Below the pieces are notes generated by a model. It worked only from the letters and a program-made list of their open reading frames with translations, had not been told where the DNA came from and made no database searches. A stretch of 64,000 nucleotides of DNA, taken from contig JAHQRK010000015.1 of NCBI GenBank assembly GCA_019828595.1, positions 806,001-870,000 on the forward strand, given 5' to 3'. Of the stretch, positions 10,153 to 18,322 are shown in pieces; positions within the stretch are counted from its first letter, which is position 1; every line of letters begins with the position of its first letter. Position numbers and translations under genes: made by a program. The stretch comes from Aphanomyces cochlioides (Eukaryota > Oomycota > Saprolegniomycetes > Saprolegniales > Verrucalvaceae).

Positions 10153-10938
10153 TTAAACTACATCTTCAATATCGCTGTCATTCCTTTGCTGCACTAATTT
10201 CTCAGCTTGATCAATAAACTGTTTGCGCTTCAGGGAAAAATATCGCCGGCTTTCGTCGCTATTTGGATCAAGTTTGAACAATTCCATCATAATGTGCTCG
10301 TGCAACATTTCATTCTTTTTCTCAGAAGCGTCTGCAAGACGCGCAAGCTGTACTGCCCTTGATGAGCTTTCTTCGACGGCGATTTTCATGCGCTTTGACT
10401 TCTTTTTGCCGATCGTGGGACGCTTGGCAATTTGAATTACATTTTCAGCTTCCGCAAGAGTTTCACTGCTATCCAGATCAAGAGCTTGACGCACTTGAGA
10501 CGCAATAACTGAACGAGAGACTTCAAACTTGGGAAGACGACATAAAATCTTGTATACCCCTTCATGTTTGAATACAGTATTCTTTGTTTCTCGATATTTT
10601 CGCTTGGCATCATTGACATAATCCTGCATTTGCCACCCAGAATGGAATTCTCGTAATGATTGAGACAAAAGTCCAACAAACTTGGACACATCCTTTTGAA
10701 GGACGTTGTTGAAACGGTTGGCAAGAGAGTTTGGGGACCTATCGATCCCGCTAAGTCGTCGTGAGTTGAACTCAACGTGTACTTTTGACCAAAATGTGTC
10801 ACCGCTTTGATCAGTTCCAACAGATGCGTCAGTTGAGACTTTGACGTAGGCAGAAGCAAGAAGCTCATCTTCTTCAGTCCTGAAGTTTGACTGTCCGAAC
10901 ACGCGACCTTTAGCAGGAGCAGTTGATGTGGTTTCCAT
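10153..10938 (-). CDS. Harbinger Myb/SANT-like DNA-binding protein (261 aa)
   Basis: Second protein of PIF/Harbinger elements. In known systems it binds the element ends and brings the transposase into the nucleus. The ATG at 10938 begins METTSTAPAKGR. Residues ~15-110 are a trihelix/SANT-type domain (FRTEEDELLASAYVKVS, DTFWSKVHVEFNSRR, SLANRFNNVLQKDVSKF) followed by the NAM-associated region (KYRETKNTVFKHEGVYKIL, KKKSKRMK). The frame is intact, unlike its transposase partner. A GTG reading extends upstream by ten codons. Confidence 0.85.
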   Translation of the reverse strand: METTSTAPAKGRVFGQSNFRTEEDELLASAYVKVSTDASVGTDQSGDTFWSKVHVEFNSRRLSGIDRSPNSLANRFNNVLQKDVSKFVGLLSQSLREFHSGWQMQDYVNDAKRKYRETKNTVFKHEGVYKILCRLPKFEVSRSVIASQVRQALDLDSSETLAEAENVIQIAKRPTIGKKKSKRMKIAVEESSSRAVQLARLADASEKKNEMLHEHIMMELFKLDPNSDESRRYFSLKRKQFIDQAEKLVQQRNDSDIEDVV

Positions 10939-11421
10939 GGCGCCGACGCTTTTTTTATGTAGTTTCACTGCTCTTTGTGATCAAGAGTGAATGTAAAAAG
11001 CGTTTGGCGTTGGAAGCGTAAACGACCGTTGGGCTCGTTGAATCCCGCACGCCAAATTTGTCGTGTGTAACGCACGCTAGATCTGATTTAGCGTGATGAA
11101 ATAGCGTGGTTGCGTTGGGCATGCTCTAATTCATCTTTAAAAGGCGGTTTCACATGTGTATTGCAACCATTGGATGTTGTTATCAATAAGCCTTTCAAAG
11201 ATCGTATTCGCCATGAATACATTCTTTGGGCTGCTGAAAAAATGGCGGGACAAGTGAAAGTGCCCTCCCCAAGTCGAGAATTGATTTTGCGTTGGATTGC
11301 GAAGTCATGGTCTGAAAATAACTTCTGAAATGATTTGCAATGCGTGGAGAAAATGCGGTTATACATGTGTAGTTTAGTATTAGACATTAAACTACCCTGA
11401 ATTGCTTGTTGATATTCTTGA

Positions 11422-12024
11422 ATACTACTCTGGTCCGCATTATGAGCAACATTAGGATTACACAGTATTTGACACATTTGTTTTTTGTATACTTCATTTG
11501 TGACACTGGGCACTATTTAGTGCCAACGTAATTGATGAGAGCAAGATTGTCGTCAATAGCTGGTTGTTGGAGCTGTTAAGAGGTCTATTTAGCTTCACAT
11601 AGACGGTATACAACCCGTAGATCTGACAGGGTTCCTGTCTGATGATTAAATTGAGCTTGAGAAACTCAAACCTTACCATTTAACAGCGTTTGTGCTGTGA
11701 TGAACGTATTGTGTTTCCGAGCGGCAATTCTAGCTTGACCACAATGTAGTACAAAGTGTGCTTTACTTAATTACTCTCTCTCATAAGTCTAAGCTTCGTC
11801 TATTTGATGGCGCACATCATAATCTACTGGTCGTCAATTTTTTGGAATTTTTACACTTCTGTCATTTCACAACCAGAACTCCGTTTGAAGATCAAAAAGT
11901 GTCCAATCAAAGCTCTTTTTCTGCTCTGTTTTATAAACCAATCAGCATCGATTTTACTGTAGAAACAGCCTTAATCCACCAATTATACCCCAAATGTTGC
12001 TGATATTATGGACCAGAGTAGTAT
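11422..12024. repeat. Imperfect ~32-base inverted repeat pair
   Basis: ATACTACTCTGGTCC begins the arm at 11422-11453. The complement of 11992-12024 begins identically and continues with a similar GCAACATT segment. The intervening ~540 bases are AT-rich without a supported gene. Could be a fold-back element or an inverted duplication of the 3' end of the minus ORF at 11954-12385. Confidence 0.55.
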
Positions 12025-12385
12025 GCACGAACAGGATGGCCTTGACAATGCCTGCGTTTCGAGCTGAACGATTTCGTTTCGACTGACTTGTTGACATGCG
12101 ATAGTCTTCGACGATGATTGCTAATTTGTCTTTGTACTCGTCTCTGTGTCTGAGCAGTCTTTCGGGGAGAAATCCAACATGGCAGGAATGTTCGGTAGCA
12201 ATGAGACGGTAGACTTTCATGACTTCCTTGAACTCTCCAGAGCTTTCTTCAACTACGTGAAGCTTAAAAACAACAACATCATCGACCATTAGACTGTCTC
12301 CACAGATATCGTGGCAAGTGCACGATCTTGTGCCCTCACCACTCGAGACTCCAACCACATCGACCGCTTTCATCGTCATGTCCAT
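11954..12385 (-). CDS. Oomycete repeat-associated protein with CHDICGD motif (143 aa)
   Basis: Open from ATG 12385. It contains SSGEGTRSCTCHDICGD, VVVFKLHVVEESS, SCHVGFLPERLL, a Lys/Arg-rich stretch and RNAGIVKAIL. I recall this as a family abundant in oomycetes and often next to transposons; its function is unknown. Residues ~15-75 look like an oligosaccharide/barrel-type fold by pattern only. The last ~20 residues overlap the inverted repeat and may be non-native. It may be a gene fragment. Confidence 0.55.
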   Translation of the reverse strand: MDMTMKAVDVVGVSSGEGTRSCTCHDICGDSLMVDDVVVFKLHVVEESSGEFKEVMKVYRLIATEHSCHVGFLPERLLRHRDEYKDKLAIIVEDYRMSTSQSKRNRSARNAGIVKAILFVHTTLVHNISNIWGIIGGLRLFLQ

Positions 12386-12432
12386 TTCACAAATACATGA
12401 TTGGATTAAAAAGGACCAATAGAATCACTCTA

Positions 12433-12532
12433 GGTACATGGCCGACCGGAAGTTTGAAATCGTTCGCAATAGAGAGAAAAGAAAAAACCGGTACACGGCC
12501 AACCGGAGGTTTTTCAGTACACGACCGACTGG
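12433..12532 (+). repeat. Three direct copies of a GTACACGACCGACC-like motif
   Basis: Copies at 12433-12449 (GGTACATGGCCGACCGG), 12490-12506 (GGTACACGGCCAACCGG) and 12516-12532 (AGTACACGACCGACTGG). They match the hairpin arms at 7531-7592, and GGAATAC following the third copy also occurs, inverted, beside the hairpin. Confidence 0.7.
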
Positions 12533-12785
12533 AATACGGTAGTTCGCGAGATACAAAACGTTTTACAATGATAAATCCAATATATTTTTGTCCAATAAAA
12601 CGAGCCTTCATGCAAACTTTATAATCTTCAAAGAAAAAATTTGGCAAGTAATTGGATTTTGAAGGTTTCGAAGAATGAGCTTTTCGGATACGGATATAAG
12701 CAAAAGCTTTCAAAGCATCATCTCAAGTCGACCTCATCCTATTCAGTCACTGTATCATCGCTCGTTGAGCTTAGTGGACGCACTT

Positions 12786-13930
12786 ACATTTTGACGTCTT
12801 TGTCTCGTATCAGCCTCCGTCTTCTCCCGCCCTCTCTGTTTGGTTAGAGTGGACAGCTTTTCCAAGCTTTTAAAAATCAGTATGGCCATTTTTATTGCTT
12901 AACTTCCTCTAAGTCATTTATAGATCCTTGCAACAAGATGATGATGGATTTCGTATGTTCTTCAAGGTGGACGCACTTGCATGTTGTCGTTTTTCGCTCG
13001 TATCCGCCTCCGTTGTGTTTTGCCCTCCCTGTTTGAGTTGGCATATCATCCAAGCCTAAAAAACTCGGTATAACCATTGCTTCTAGCTTAACATCCTCCA
13101 AGTCTATTATAGATTCTTGCAACGAGATGATGATGGATTCGTTTTGTTTTAACGTGCTTGCATGTTGTCGTTTTTGCTCGTGTCAGCCTCCGTTGTATTT
13201 GCCCTCTCTGTTGGTTGGCGTGCGCACCTTGTACAAGCCTTGAAATACTCGGTATGACCATTGCTTATAGCTTAACATCCTCCAAGTCTATTATAGATTC
13301 TTGCAACGAGATGATGATGGATTCGTTTTGTTTTAATACGTGGACGTGCTTGCATGTTGTCGTTTTTCGCTCGTGTCAGCCTCCGTTGTCTTTAGCCCTC
13401 TCTGTTTGTTGGCGTATGCACCTCGTTCAAGCCTGAAAAAAATACTCGGTATGACCATCGCTTATAGCTTAACATCCTCTAAGTCTATTATAGATTCTTG
13501 CATCAAGGTGATGATGGATTTCGTGCGCTCCACGAGTGGACAACTAGCATGTTGTCGTTTTTTTAGCTTGTATCAACTTTGGCTGTGCTCTGCCCTATCT
13601 CTTTGTTGGCATGTGCATATTATCCAAGCCTTGAAATTCTCGGTATGAACAGTGCTTATAGCTTAGCATTCTGTAAATCTATGCCAGAATTTTACAATCG
13701 TGGAGATGACGGATATTTTGTGTTCGTCAACGTGAATGCATTTGCATGTTGTCATTTTTGGTTCGTATCAGCCTCCATCTCTCCTGTCCTCTCTCTTTGT
13801 TGGCTTGGGCAACTCGTCCAATCGTTGAAAACTCGGTATCAAAATCGTTTACTGCTTAACATTTTTTAAGCCTATGATAGATTCTCGCCATCATGATGAT
13901 AAGGGGTTTTTTTGCGTCAAGGTGGACGTT
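12786..13930 (+). repeat. ~190-base satellite, block A (about six monomers)
   Basis: Using the anchor GCATGTTGTCG, monomers start near 12786, 12979, 13160, 13352, 13548 and 13744, spacing 181-196 bases. Conserved blocks are TCAGCCTCCGTTGT, GCCCTCTCTGTTTGTTGGCG, ACTCGGTATGACCATTGCTT and GATGATGATGGATT. Outer monomers are more diverged than inner ones. Apparent ORFs here are periodic shadows of the repeat. Nothing else is seen between 12713 and 13930. Confidence 0.88.
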
Positions 13931-13959
13931 GTACTACGTAGTAATAAAATTGATCTTGA

Positions 13960-14224
13960 CTAGGGAGAGGTAAATATTGAGCAAAATAAAAGCTGACCAC
14001 GGCGTCCACCTTCAATTGCGGAAGCCACACAGTCAGCTTTGTACGCTGTCTTCAATTCTTTTGCAATGATCATGTGAGCTGCTTGGTCCTCAAAAACACA
14101 CTCAAACTCATCATCAGTTATTGATGGACGGACAACGTTTTTGAACAACCAATAAGTGTCACACACGTTCGATGATGGAGGCTGCGTCCGTAACCATGCC
14201 AAATGAGCGTACCCAAGCCAAAGA
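13960..14224 (-). pseudogene. 3' part of an unrecognised ORF cut by the Ty3 insertion
   Basis: Readable as AWLRTQPPSSNVCDTYWLFK, then EDQAAHMIIAKELKTAYKAD and SAIEGGRRGQLLF, ending at TAG near 13960. The same frame is open across the insertion site into 20304-20476 when the retrotransposon and one AAAGA copy are removed, so both belonged to one ORF. The family is not recognised; with satellite on both sides it may itself be repeat-derived. Confidence 0.55.
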
Positions 14225-14492
14225 TGTAATAAAGTAATGGTTAATAGTTGTCGTCTGGCAAGACGGGTGTCGAGTCAAGCGTGTCCAACGCTGACGACAC
14301 CGTCTGACTAAGTTGAGATTGGCCAGAGGCACGTGTGTTCTCAGGGAGTGTACGGCCCTCAGAAGATTATTCCGTAGCCGTGCCGAGTGTATACCGAAAA
14401 CTATACCGTATTGTTTAGTTTATAGATTTAACTCTAAGCTGGCTAATCTAACTCACTTCTCATCTTCCTCTGACCTTACCAACTACCCTACA
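14225..14492 (+). repeat. 5' LTR
   Basis: Begins TGTAATAAAGTAATGG and ends ACCAACTACCCTACA. The copy at the other end is the same length. Confidence 0.95.
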
Positions 14493-14506
14493 GTTGATAG
14501 CACTTG

Positions 14507-14524
14507 TGGTTCACGACACCAAGG
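14507..14524 (+). promoter_or_regulatory. Candidate primer-binding site
   Basis: TGGTTCACGACACCAAGG begins 14 bases past the 5' LTR. It starts TGG as needed to pair with a tRNA CCA end, but the offset is larger than usual. A rival is TGGTGCAAGCGAAAGACC at 14725-14742, 3 bases after a CTTACA resembling the LTR end. I cannot assign the tRNA. The tRNA-Arg in this window does not match either. Confidence 0.3.
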
Positions 14525-14751
14525 ACTCTAGACCCGGAGGCATAGCTCGAGGGTTGAAGGGGTTATCTTATCTGGTTCACGCGACGGCTCATCTTTGACC
14601 GTCCAGGCGACCAGTGTTAGATCTACGCGAACACTAGCGTTCGAGCCTGTCCGCTGCATTCCCCCGCGCTGTGGGCATCCTAGAGCCTGCTTGGGTGGAG
14701 TCTCGAGTCTTGGGCTCTTACATCTGGTGCAAGCGAAAGACCGTGTCGTGT

Positions 14752-15159
14752 ATGAAGACAGCGACCAAGGCGAACAAGAAGCGCAAGGCGAGTGACCAAG
14801 GCGACAAGAGTAGAGTAGAAAAGAGTTGGTTTAAAGCGAGTTTTAGTAAAATTCATTATTTGGAGGCGGATCAAATCAAGGACCTCGACGAAATCCGATC
14901 AAGCCTCGACAACATGATCTCCAACCTCATCCGCGTCGCCAACGGGTTCACCCGTCGTCTCGAAGAACCGCGAAAGTACTCGAATCGCGCCAAGTACATT
15001 TCGGACAAATTAGTCGACGTTCAAACTCACTTAAAAATTTTGAGCGAACTAATTGGCGAAGAAATCGACGCCCTCCTCGACTACAAACCTAAACCCAAGG
15101 AAGAAAAGCCAAAGACCGACGTCCAATCAGAAGCGTCCGAGTACTTAGCTAACCTGTAA
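14752..15159 (+). CDS. Extra ORF upstream of gag in the Ty3 element (135 aa)
   Basis: ATG at 14752. The N-terminus is Lys-rich (KTATKANKKRKASDQGDKSR), followed by a predicted helical/coiled-coil centre (DQIKDLDEIRSSLDNMISNL, VDVQTHLKILSELIGEE) and a charged tail. It has no retroviral domain I recognise. An A-rich gap of 160 bases separates it from gag. It could be an accessory protein, a split matrix-like part of gag, or a captured host piece. Confidence 0.55.
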   Translation: MKTATKANKKRKASDQGDKSRVEKSWFKASFSKIHYLEADQIKDLDEIRSSLDNMISNLIRVANGFTRRLEEPRKYSNRAKYISDKLVDVQTHLKILSELIGEEIDALLDYKPKPKEEKPKTDVQSEASEYLANL

Positions 15160-15319
15160 AGAACTCTTTTCCATACAAAAAAAGACATTTTCAAGACAAA
15201 AAAAGAAATAAAAAGAAGAAAAAAGGAGACAAAAAAAGTACAAAAGAGAAGCATTTAAGAAACATTTCAAGAACAAATTAAGAAGTCAAGACCAGAAAAA
15301 AGGAAGATAATAAGAAAAC

Positions 15320-16693
15320 ATGGAAGAGTTCTTTATGAGGTTATTTGCGACGATGGAACAGCAGCAGCAGCAAATCAATCAGCTGCTGCAGACACAAACC
15401 CAAACCCAAGCACGACTTGTTGAGAATCAGCAAGTACTTCAAGAACGCTTGCTTAAGCAGCAAGAGCAAGCACAAGCGGCACCTCCTCCGGTGCAACGCG
15501 ACACAGAGCGGCGAGTAGAAGGACTGTCTATGCCTAGTTACCACGGGCGCATTAATGAAAGTATTGGTCTTTACATTCACCGTGTTGAGACCTTTTTCAA
15601 GGCGAAGAACTTGAACTATGTGGAAGACAAGGAAGTCGAAGCGAGGTGTCTGGCCATGGTGGTCGCCAATCTCAAAGGCCAAGCGGCGGCATGGTACCAA
15701 GAGTTGGCGTCACATAAAGGGGGTAGTGGCCTTAATACCCTCGTTGACTTCGAGAAAGCCCTACGCAAGGAGTTCGAGCCTGACGACCTGCAAGAGCGCC
15801 TGCGCGACAAGTTGTTTTCACTCCAGCAGAAGAACTGTAAGGATCTACTTGAATACATCGAGAAGTTCCGTCGTATTTGTACTGAAGTGCGTGACATGTC
15901 TGAGTTGGACAAGGTGACCTTCTTCACGCGCGGCTTGCGACTGAAGACGCGCGAAGAGGTCAAGTACAGACAGTGTCAAACGTTGTCGTCCGCCATCAAG
16001 GCGGCGTTGGAGTATGAGCGTGCGCATGCAGTGTCACTGGGCATAGTGGGCAAGTCGGAAAGACCATTTCGAGCCAAGAGATTTGATCGAGATCGCGAGC
16101 GTCATGACGAGAGACCACCTCCACGAAGCAAACAGCGTGAGCCTGACGACATGGAGGTCGACAACCTCCATGTGAGGCGTGAACACAAGAAGGACCGCAG
16201 CAAGCTTCGCTGCTACAACTGCCAGAAGATCGGGCACATTGCGTCAGAGTGCCGAAAGCCAAAGCGACGAGTGTCAGGGCAACCGCCCCCGAGCCGACAG
16301 AACAATGTCGAAGTGCGAGAAGAGTTAAGTCCAGAGGACGTTGAATACATCACCTTTGGCTGTGTTGATGAGGTTGACGCGGATGCAAGTGCGATAGCGC
16401 CTGAAGTAGAAGCAAGACAAGTGGCGCATGCGACAGCGAGGTCGCGGGATATGAAGAACGAAGCGTTCATGATTAAGTCTGGCGTAATGAGCGGCAAAGT
16501 TGTGAAGGTGCTCATTGACTCAGGAGCGACCAACTCGTTGTGCCAACTCGGACTCGGCAAGAACGTCATGAGAATGAAGAACGTGCGAATTGCGGGCCAT
16601 GATGGCGTGCTCTCGCAGGAGACGCAGACGAAAGAAGTGAAGGAGACGATCCACGTTGACTTCTTCACGTTCAAGGACACAGTGAATGAATGA
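15320..16693 (+). CDS. Ty3 gag and start of protease (457 aa)
   Basis: A Gln-rich coiled N-terminus (residues ~12-55), a retrotransposon gag domain (residues ~75-200, with AAAWYQELA, LRKEFEPDDLQERLRDKL), a zinc knuckle CYNCQKIGHIASEC near residue 300 and the protease active site VLIDSGATNSL near residue 400. The frame ends at TGA 16691-16693, before the protease C-terminal signature. That signature (FDVILGQPWF) follows in the same frame, so the protease is cut by the stop. Confidence 0.93.
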   Translation: MEEFFMRLFATMEQQQQQINQLLQTQTQTQARLVENQQVLQERLLKQQEQAQAAPPPVQRDTERRVEGLSMPSYHGRINESIGLYIHRVETFFKAKNLNYVEDKEVEARCLAMVVANLKGQAAAWYQELASHKGGSGLNTLVDFEKALRKEFEPDDLQERLRDKLFSLQQKNCKDLLEYIEKFRRICTEVRDMSELDKVTFFTRGLRLKTREEVKYRQCQTLSSAIKAALEYERAHAVSLGIVGKSERPFRAKRFDRDRERHDERPPPRSKQREPDDMEVDNLHVRREHKKDRSKLRCYNCQKIGHIASECRKPKRRVSGQPPPSRQNNVEVREELSPEDVEYITFGCVDEVDADASAIAPEVEARQVAHATARSRDMKNEAFMIKSGVMSGKVVKVLIDSGATNSLCQLGLGKNVMRMKNVRIAGHDGVLSQETQTKEVKETIHVDFFTFKDTVNE

Positions 16694-18322
16694 GATATCA
16701 AAGACAAGGCGTTTGATGTGATACTGGGCCAACCGTGGTTCAGGAAGTTCAATCCAGCCATCAATTGGCGCAAGCATGAAATTGAGTCGATAGACGATGA
16801 AGTAGAAGTCAATACCGTCTCGACTAGCGTGCCTGGATGGATAATAAAGCTTTGTCATTTCGATCCTCAGCCTCTGCCTAAGCCTCCAGAGATCGTTGAA
16901 CTGCTGGAAGAGTTCAAGGATGTGTTTCCTGCCGAGCTGCCTGATAAGTTGCCTCCCAAGCGTGCCGTGCAATTCGATCTGCAGTTGAAGCCCGATGCGA
17001 AGCCACAGAACCGAGCTCCCTTCCGTCTAGCTAAGGTTGAGCAAGCGGCGTTAGACAAGTTCGTAGATAACTTGAAAAAGAAAGGTTGGGTTGAATTGTC
17101 AACGAGCGACTGGGTTTCCAATATCTTTGGCGTACCCAAGAAGGACGAGAACGGCAAGCTACCTTCGCGACAAGTGTGGCTAAAGACTGCGACGCCCAAC
17201 ACGCCTATACGCTGGGTGCTTGACTACCGCCATGTCAACTCACAGGCGGAAATCCCCAAGATTCCGCTGCCCAACATTGAAGACCTGTTCAACAACATGC
17301 ATGGTTGTACAGTGTTCACGAAGATCGATCTTGCGTCAGGATACCACCAAATGCTGGTCGAGCCCCATGCTCGAAAGTACACTGTCTTCCGAACGCACAA
17401 GGAGATTTTGCAGTGGTGTGTTGCGCCGATGGGACTGGCAGGCATGCCAGGCATCTGGTCAAGACTTATGCGATCTCATTTCGACAAGTTCTCCTTTGTA
17501 GCCGTCTACTTAGATGACATCTGCGTGCACTCTAAGCATCTTAATGAACATGTCAACCATTTGCGTTGTGTTCTCGAAGTGTTACGCAAGGAGAAGCTGT
17601 ATGCAAGGCTGGAGAAATGCGCGTTTGCGGTACCCAAAGTCGACTTTTTGGGTCACACGATCTCTGCCGAAGGCTTGCAAGTCGACAGCAACAAAGTTCG
17701 AGCGATCGAGAAGTGGTCATCTCCCACTAATCGCAAGGAGCTGTTGAGTTTTCTCGGGATGGCTGGTTACTATCGTAAATTCATAGCTAACTATGCCAAT
17801 CTTGTGTTGCCTATGAGCGATCTAGCGAAAGACAGTGTTCCCTGGACTTGGAGTGATCGCCAGGAGAAAGCCTTCCTGACCATCAAAGCAGCCCTACAGC
17901 AAGCTCCAGTTCTTCAACTACCAAACTTCGACAAGCCCTTCATGATCACGACCGACGCTTCAGGCTATTGCTGCCGAGCAGTACTTTCCCAGCAAGACGA
18001 TGATGGCAACGACCGCCCAGTCGCGTTATTGTCAAAGAAATTGGGCGATACCGAGCGAAATTGGCCATCACACGAGAAGGAGTTGTATGCGATCAAGTTA
18101 GCGTTAACCAAATGGAGACCTTATGTCTACGGTTCGCATTTTGATGTCTTCACCGACAACTCGACATGTCAGTGGTTTCTGAAGACTCCAGTCTTAACCG
18201 CTAAGCTAACACGATGGCTTGACTTCTTTGGAAGTTTTGATTTCACACTACATCATCGACCAGGCAAGATGAACGTTGTAGCTGATGCTCTCTCGACCAC
18301 CTCGGTCCAGCGCTCAAGTTAA
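16694..18322 (+). CDS. Ty3 pol: protease end, reverse transcriptase and RNase H
   Basis: In frame with gag-protease after the UGA. It opens with the protease tail, then RT blocks: VLDYRHVN, FTKIDLASGYHQM, the Ty3-variant active site VYLDD in FVAVYLDDICVHS, and FLGHTIS. RNase H begins at TTDASGYC and continues to FTDNSTCQWFL and HHRPGKMNVVADAL. The frame ends after ADALS where other elements read into RRP and integrase. This region needs upstream gag initiation plus readthrough, or a reverted stop, to be made. Confidence 0.93.
   Translation, partial: DIKDKAFDVILGQPWFRKFNPAINWRKHEIESIDDEVEVNTVSTSVPGWIIKLCHFDPQPLPKPPEIVELLEEFKDVFPAELPDKLPPKRAVQFDLQLKPDAKPQNRAPFRLAKVEQAALDKFVDNLKKKGWVELSTSDWVSNIFGVPKKDENGKLPSRQVWLKTATPNTPIRWVLDYRHVNSQAEIPKIPLPNIEDLFNNMHGCTVFTKIDLASGYHQMLVEPHARKYTVFRTHKEILQWCVAPMGLAGMPGIWSRLMRSHFDKFSFVAVYLDDICVHSKHLNEHVNHLRCVLEVLRKEKLYARLEKCAFAVPKVDFLGHTISAEGLQVDSNKVRAIEKWSSPTNRKELLSFLGMAGYYRKFIANYANLVLPMSDLAKDSVPWTWSDRQEKAFLTIKAALQQAPVLQLPNFDKPFMITTDASGYCCRAVLSQQDDDGNDRPVALLSKKLGDTERNWPSHEKELYAIKLALTKWRPYVYGSHFDVFTDNSTCQWFLKTPVLTAKLTRWLDFFGSFDFTLHHRPGKMNVVADALSTTSVQRSS

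Larger units (their letters stand above)
8706..11126 (+). mobile_element. PIF/Harbinger DNA transposon, 2,421 bases, TAA target duplication
   Basis: Ends are perfect 15-base inverted repeats GAGCATGCCCAACGC, extended imperfectly to ~25 bases. TAA at 8703-8705 and 11127-11129 is the 3-base target duplication expected for this superfamily. Many copies of TAGCGTG or CACGCTA lie just inside both ends and are candidate binding sites for the element's proteins. It carries a decayed transposase (plus) and an intact Myb-like ORF (minus) in convergent order, as usual for Harbinger. It lies inside the intron of the pogo-type gene. Confidence 0.93.
7691..11328 (+). pseudogene. pogo/CENPB-type (DDE_1) transposase, broken and interrupted
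   Basis: Coding parts are 7691-8665 and 11144-11328. Residues 1-75 form the psq/CENPB helix-turn-helix (KISIVTEHLRSGETF, GQLSRWVKKI). First catalytic Asp lies in VVNMDETPIN, the second in LLLLDDYKCHK, and the block VLQPLDVVINKPFKDRIR after the intron is the usual downstream element. A 1-base loss near 8290-8295 shifts the frame, and TAG at 8332-8334 breaks it again. The intron (GT at 8666, AG at 11142-11143) is 54 bases once the inserted PIF/Harbinger element and one TAA copy are removed, and splicing gives IPG-GFTCVLQP. No terminal repeats of the pogo element itself could be fixed. Confidence 0.82.

Noticed and set aside
11088..11513. Minus-strand ORF of 141 codons over the pogo 3' part
   Set aside because: It is the antisense shadow of recognised transposase coding sequence.
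13158..13869. Series of plus-strand ORFs of 90-100 codons
   Set aside because: They repeat the same peptide with the satellite period.
14725..14742. TGGTGCAAGCGAAAGACC as the primer-binding site
   Set aside because: It lies 232 bases past the LTR that is matched at the 3' end, so only a weak alternative.
16691..16693. Selenocysteine at the gag-pol UGA
   Set aside because: No reason for selenocysteine in a retroviral-type protease; mutation or readthrough is simpler.
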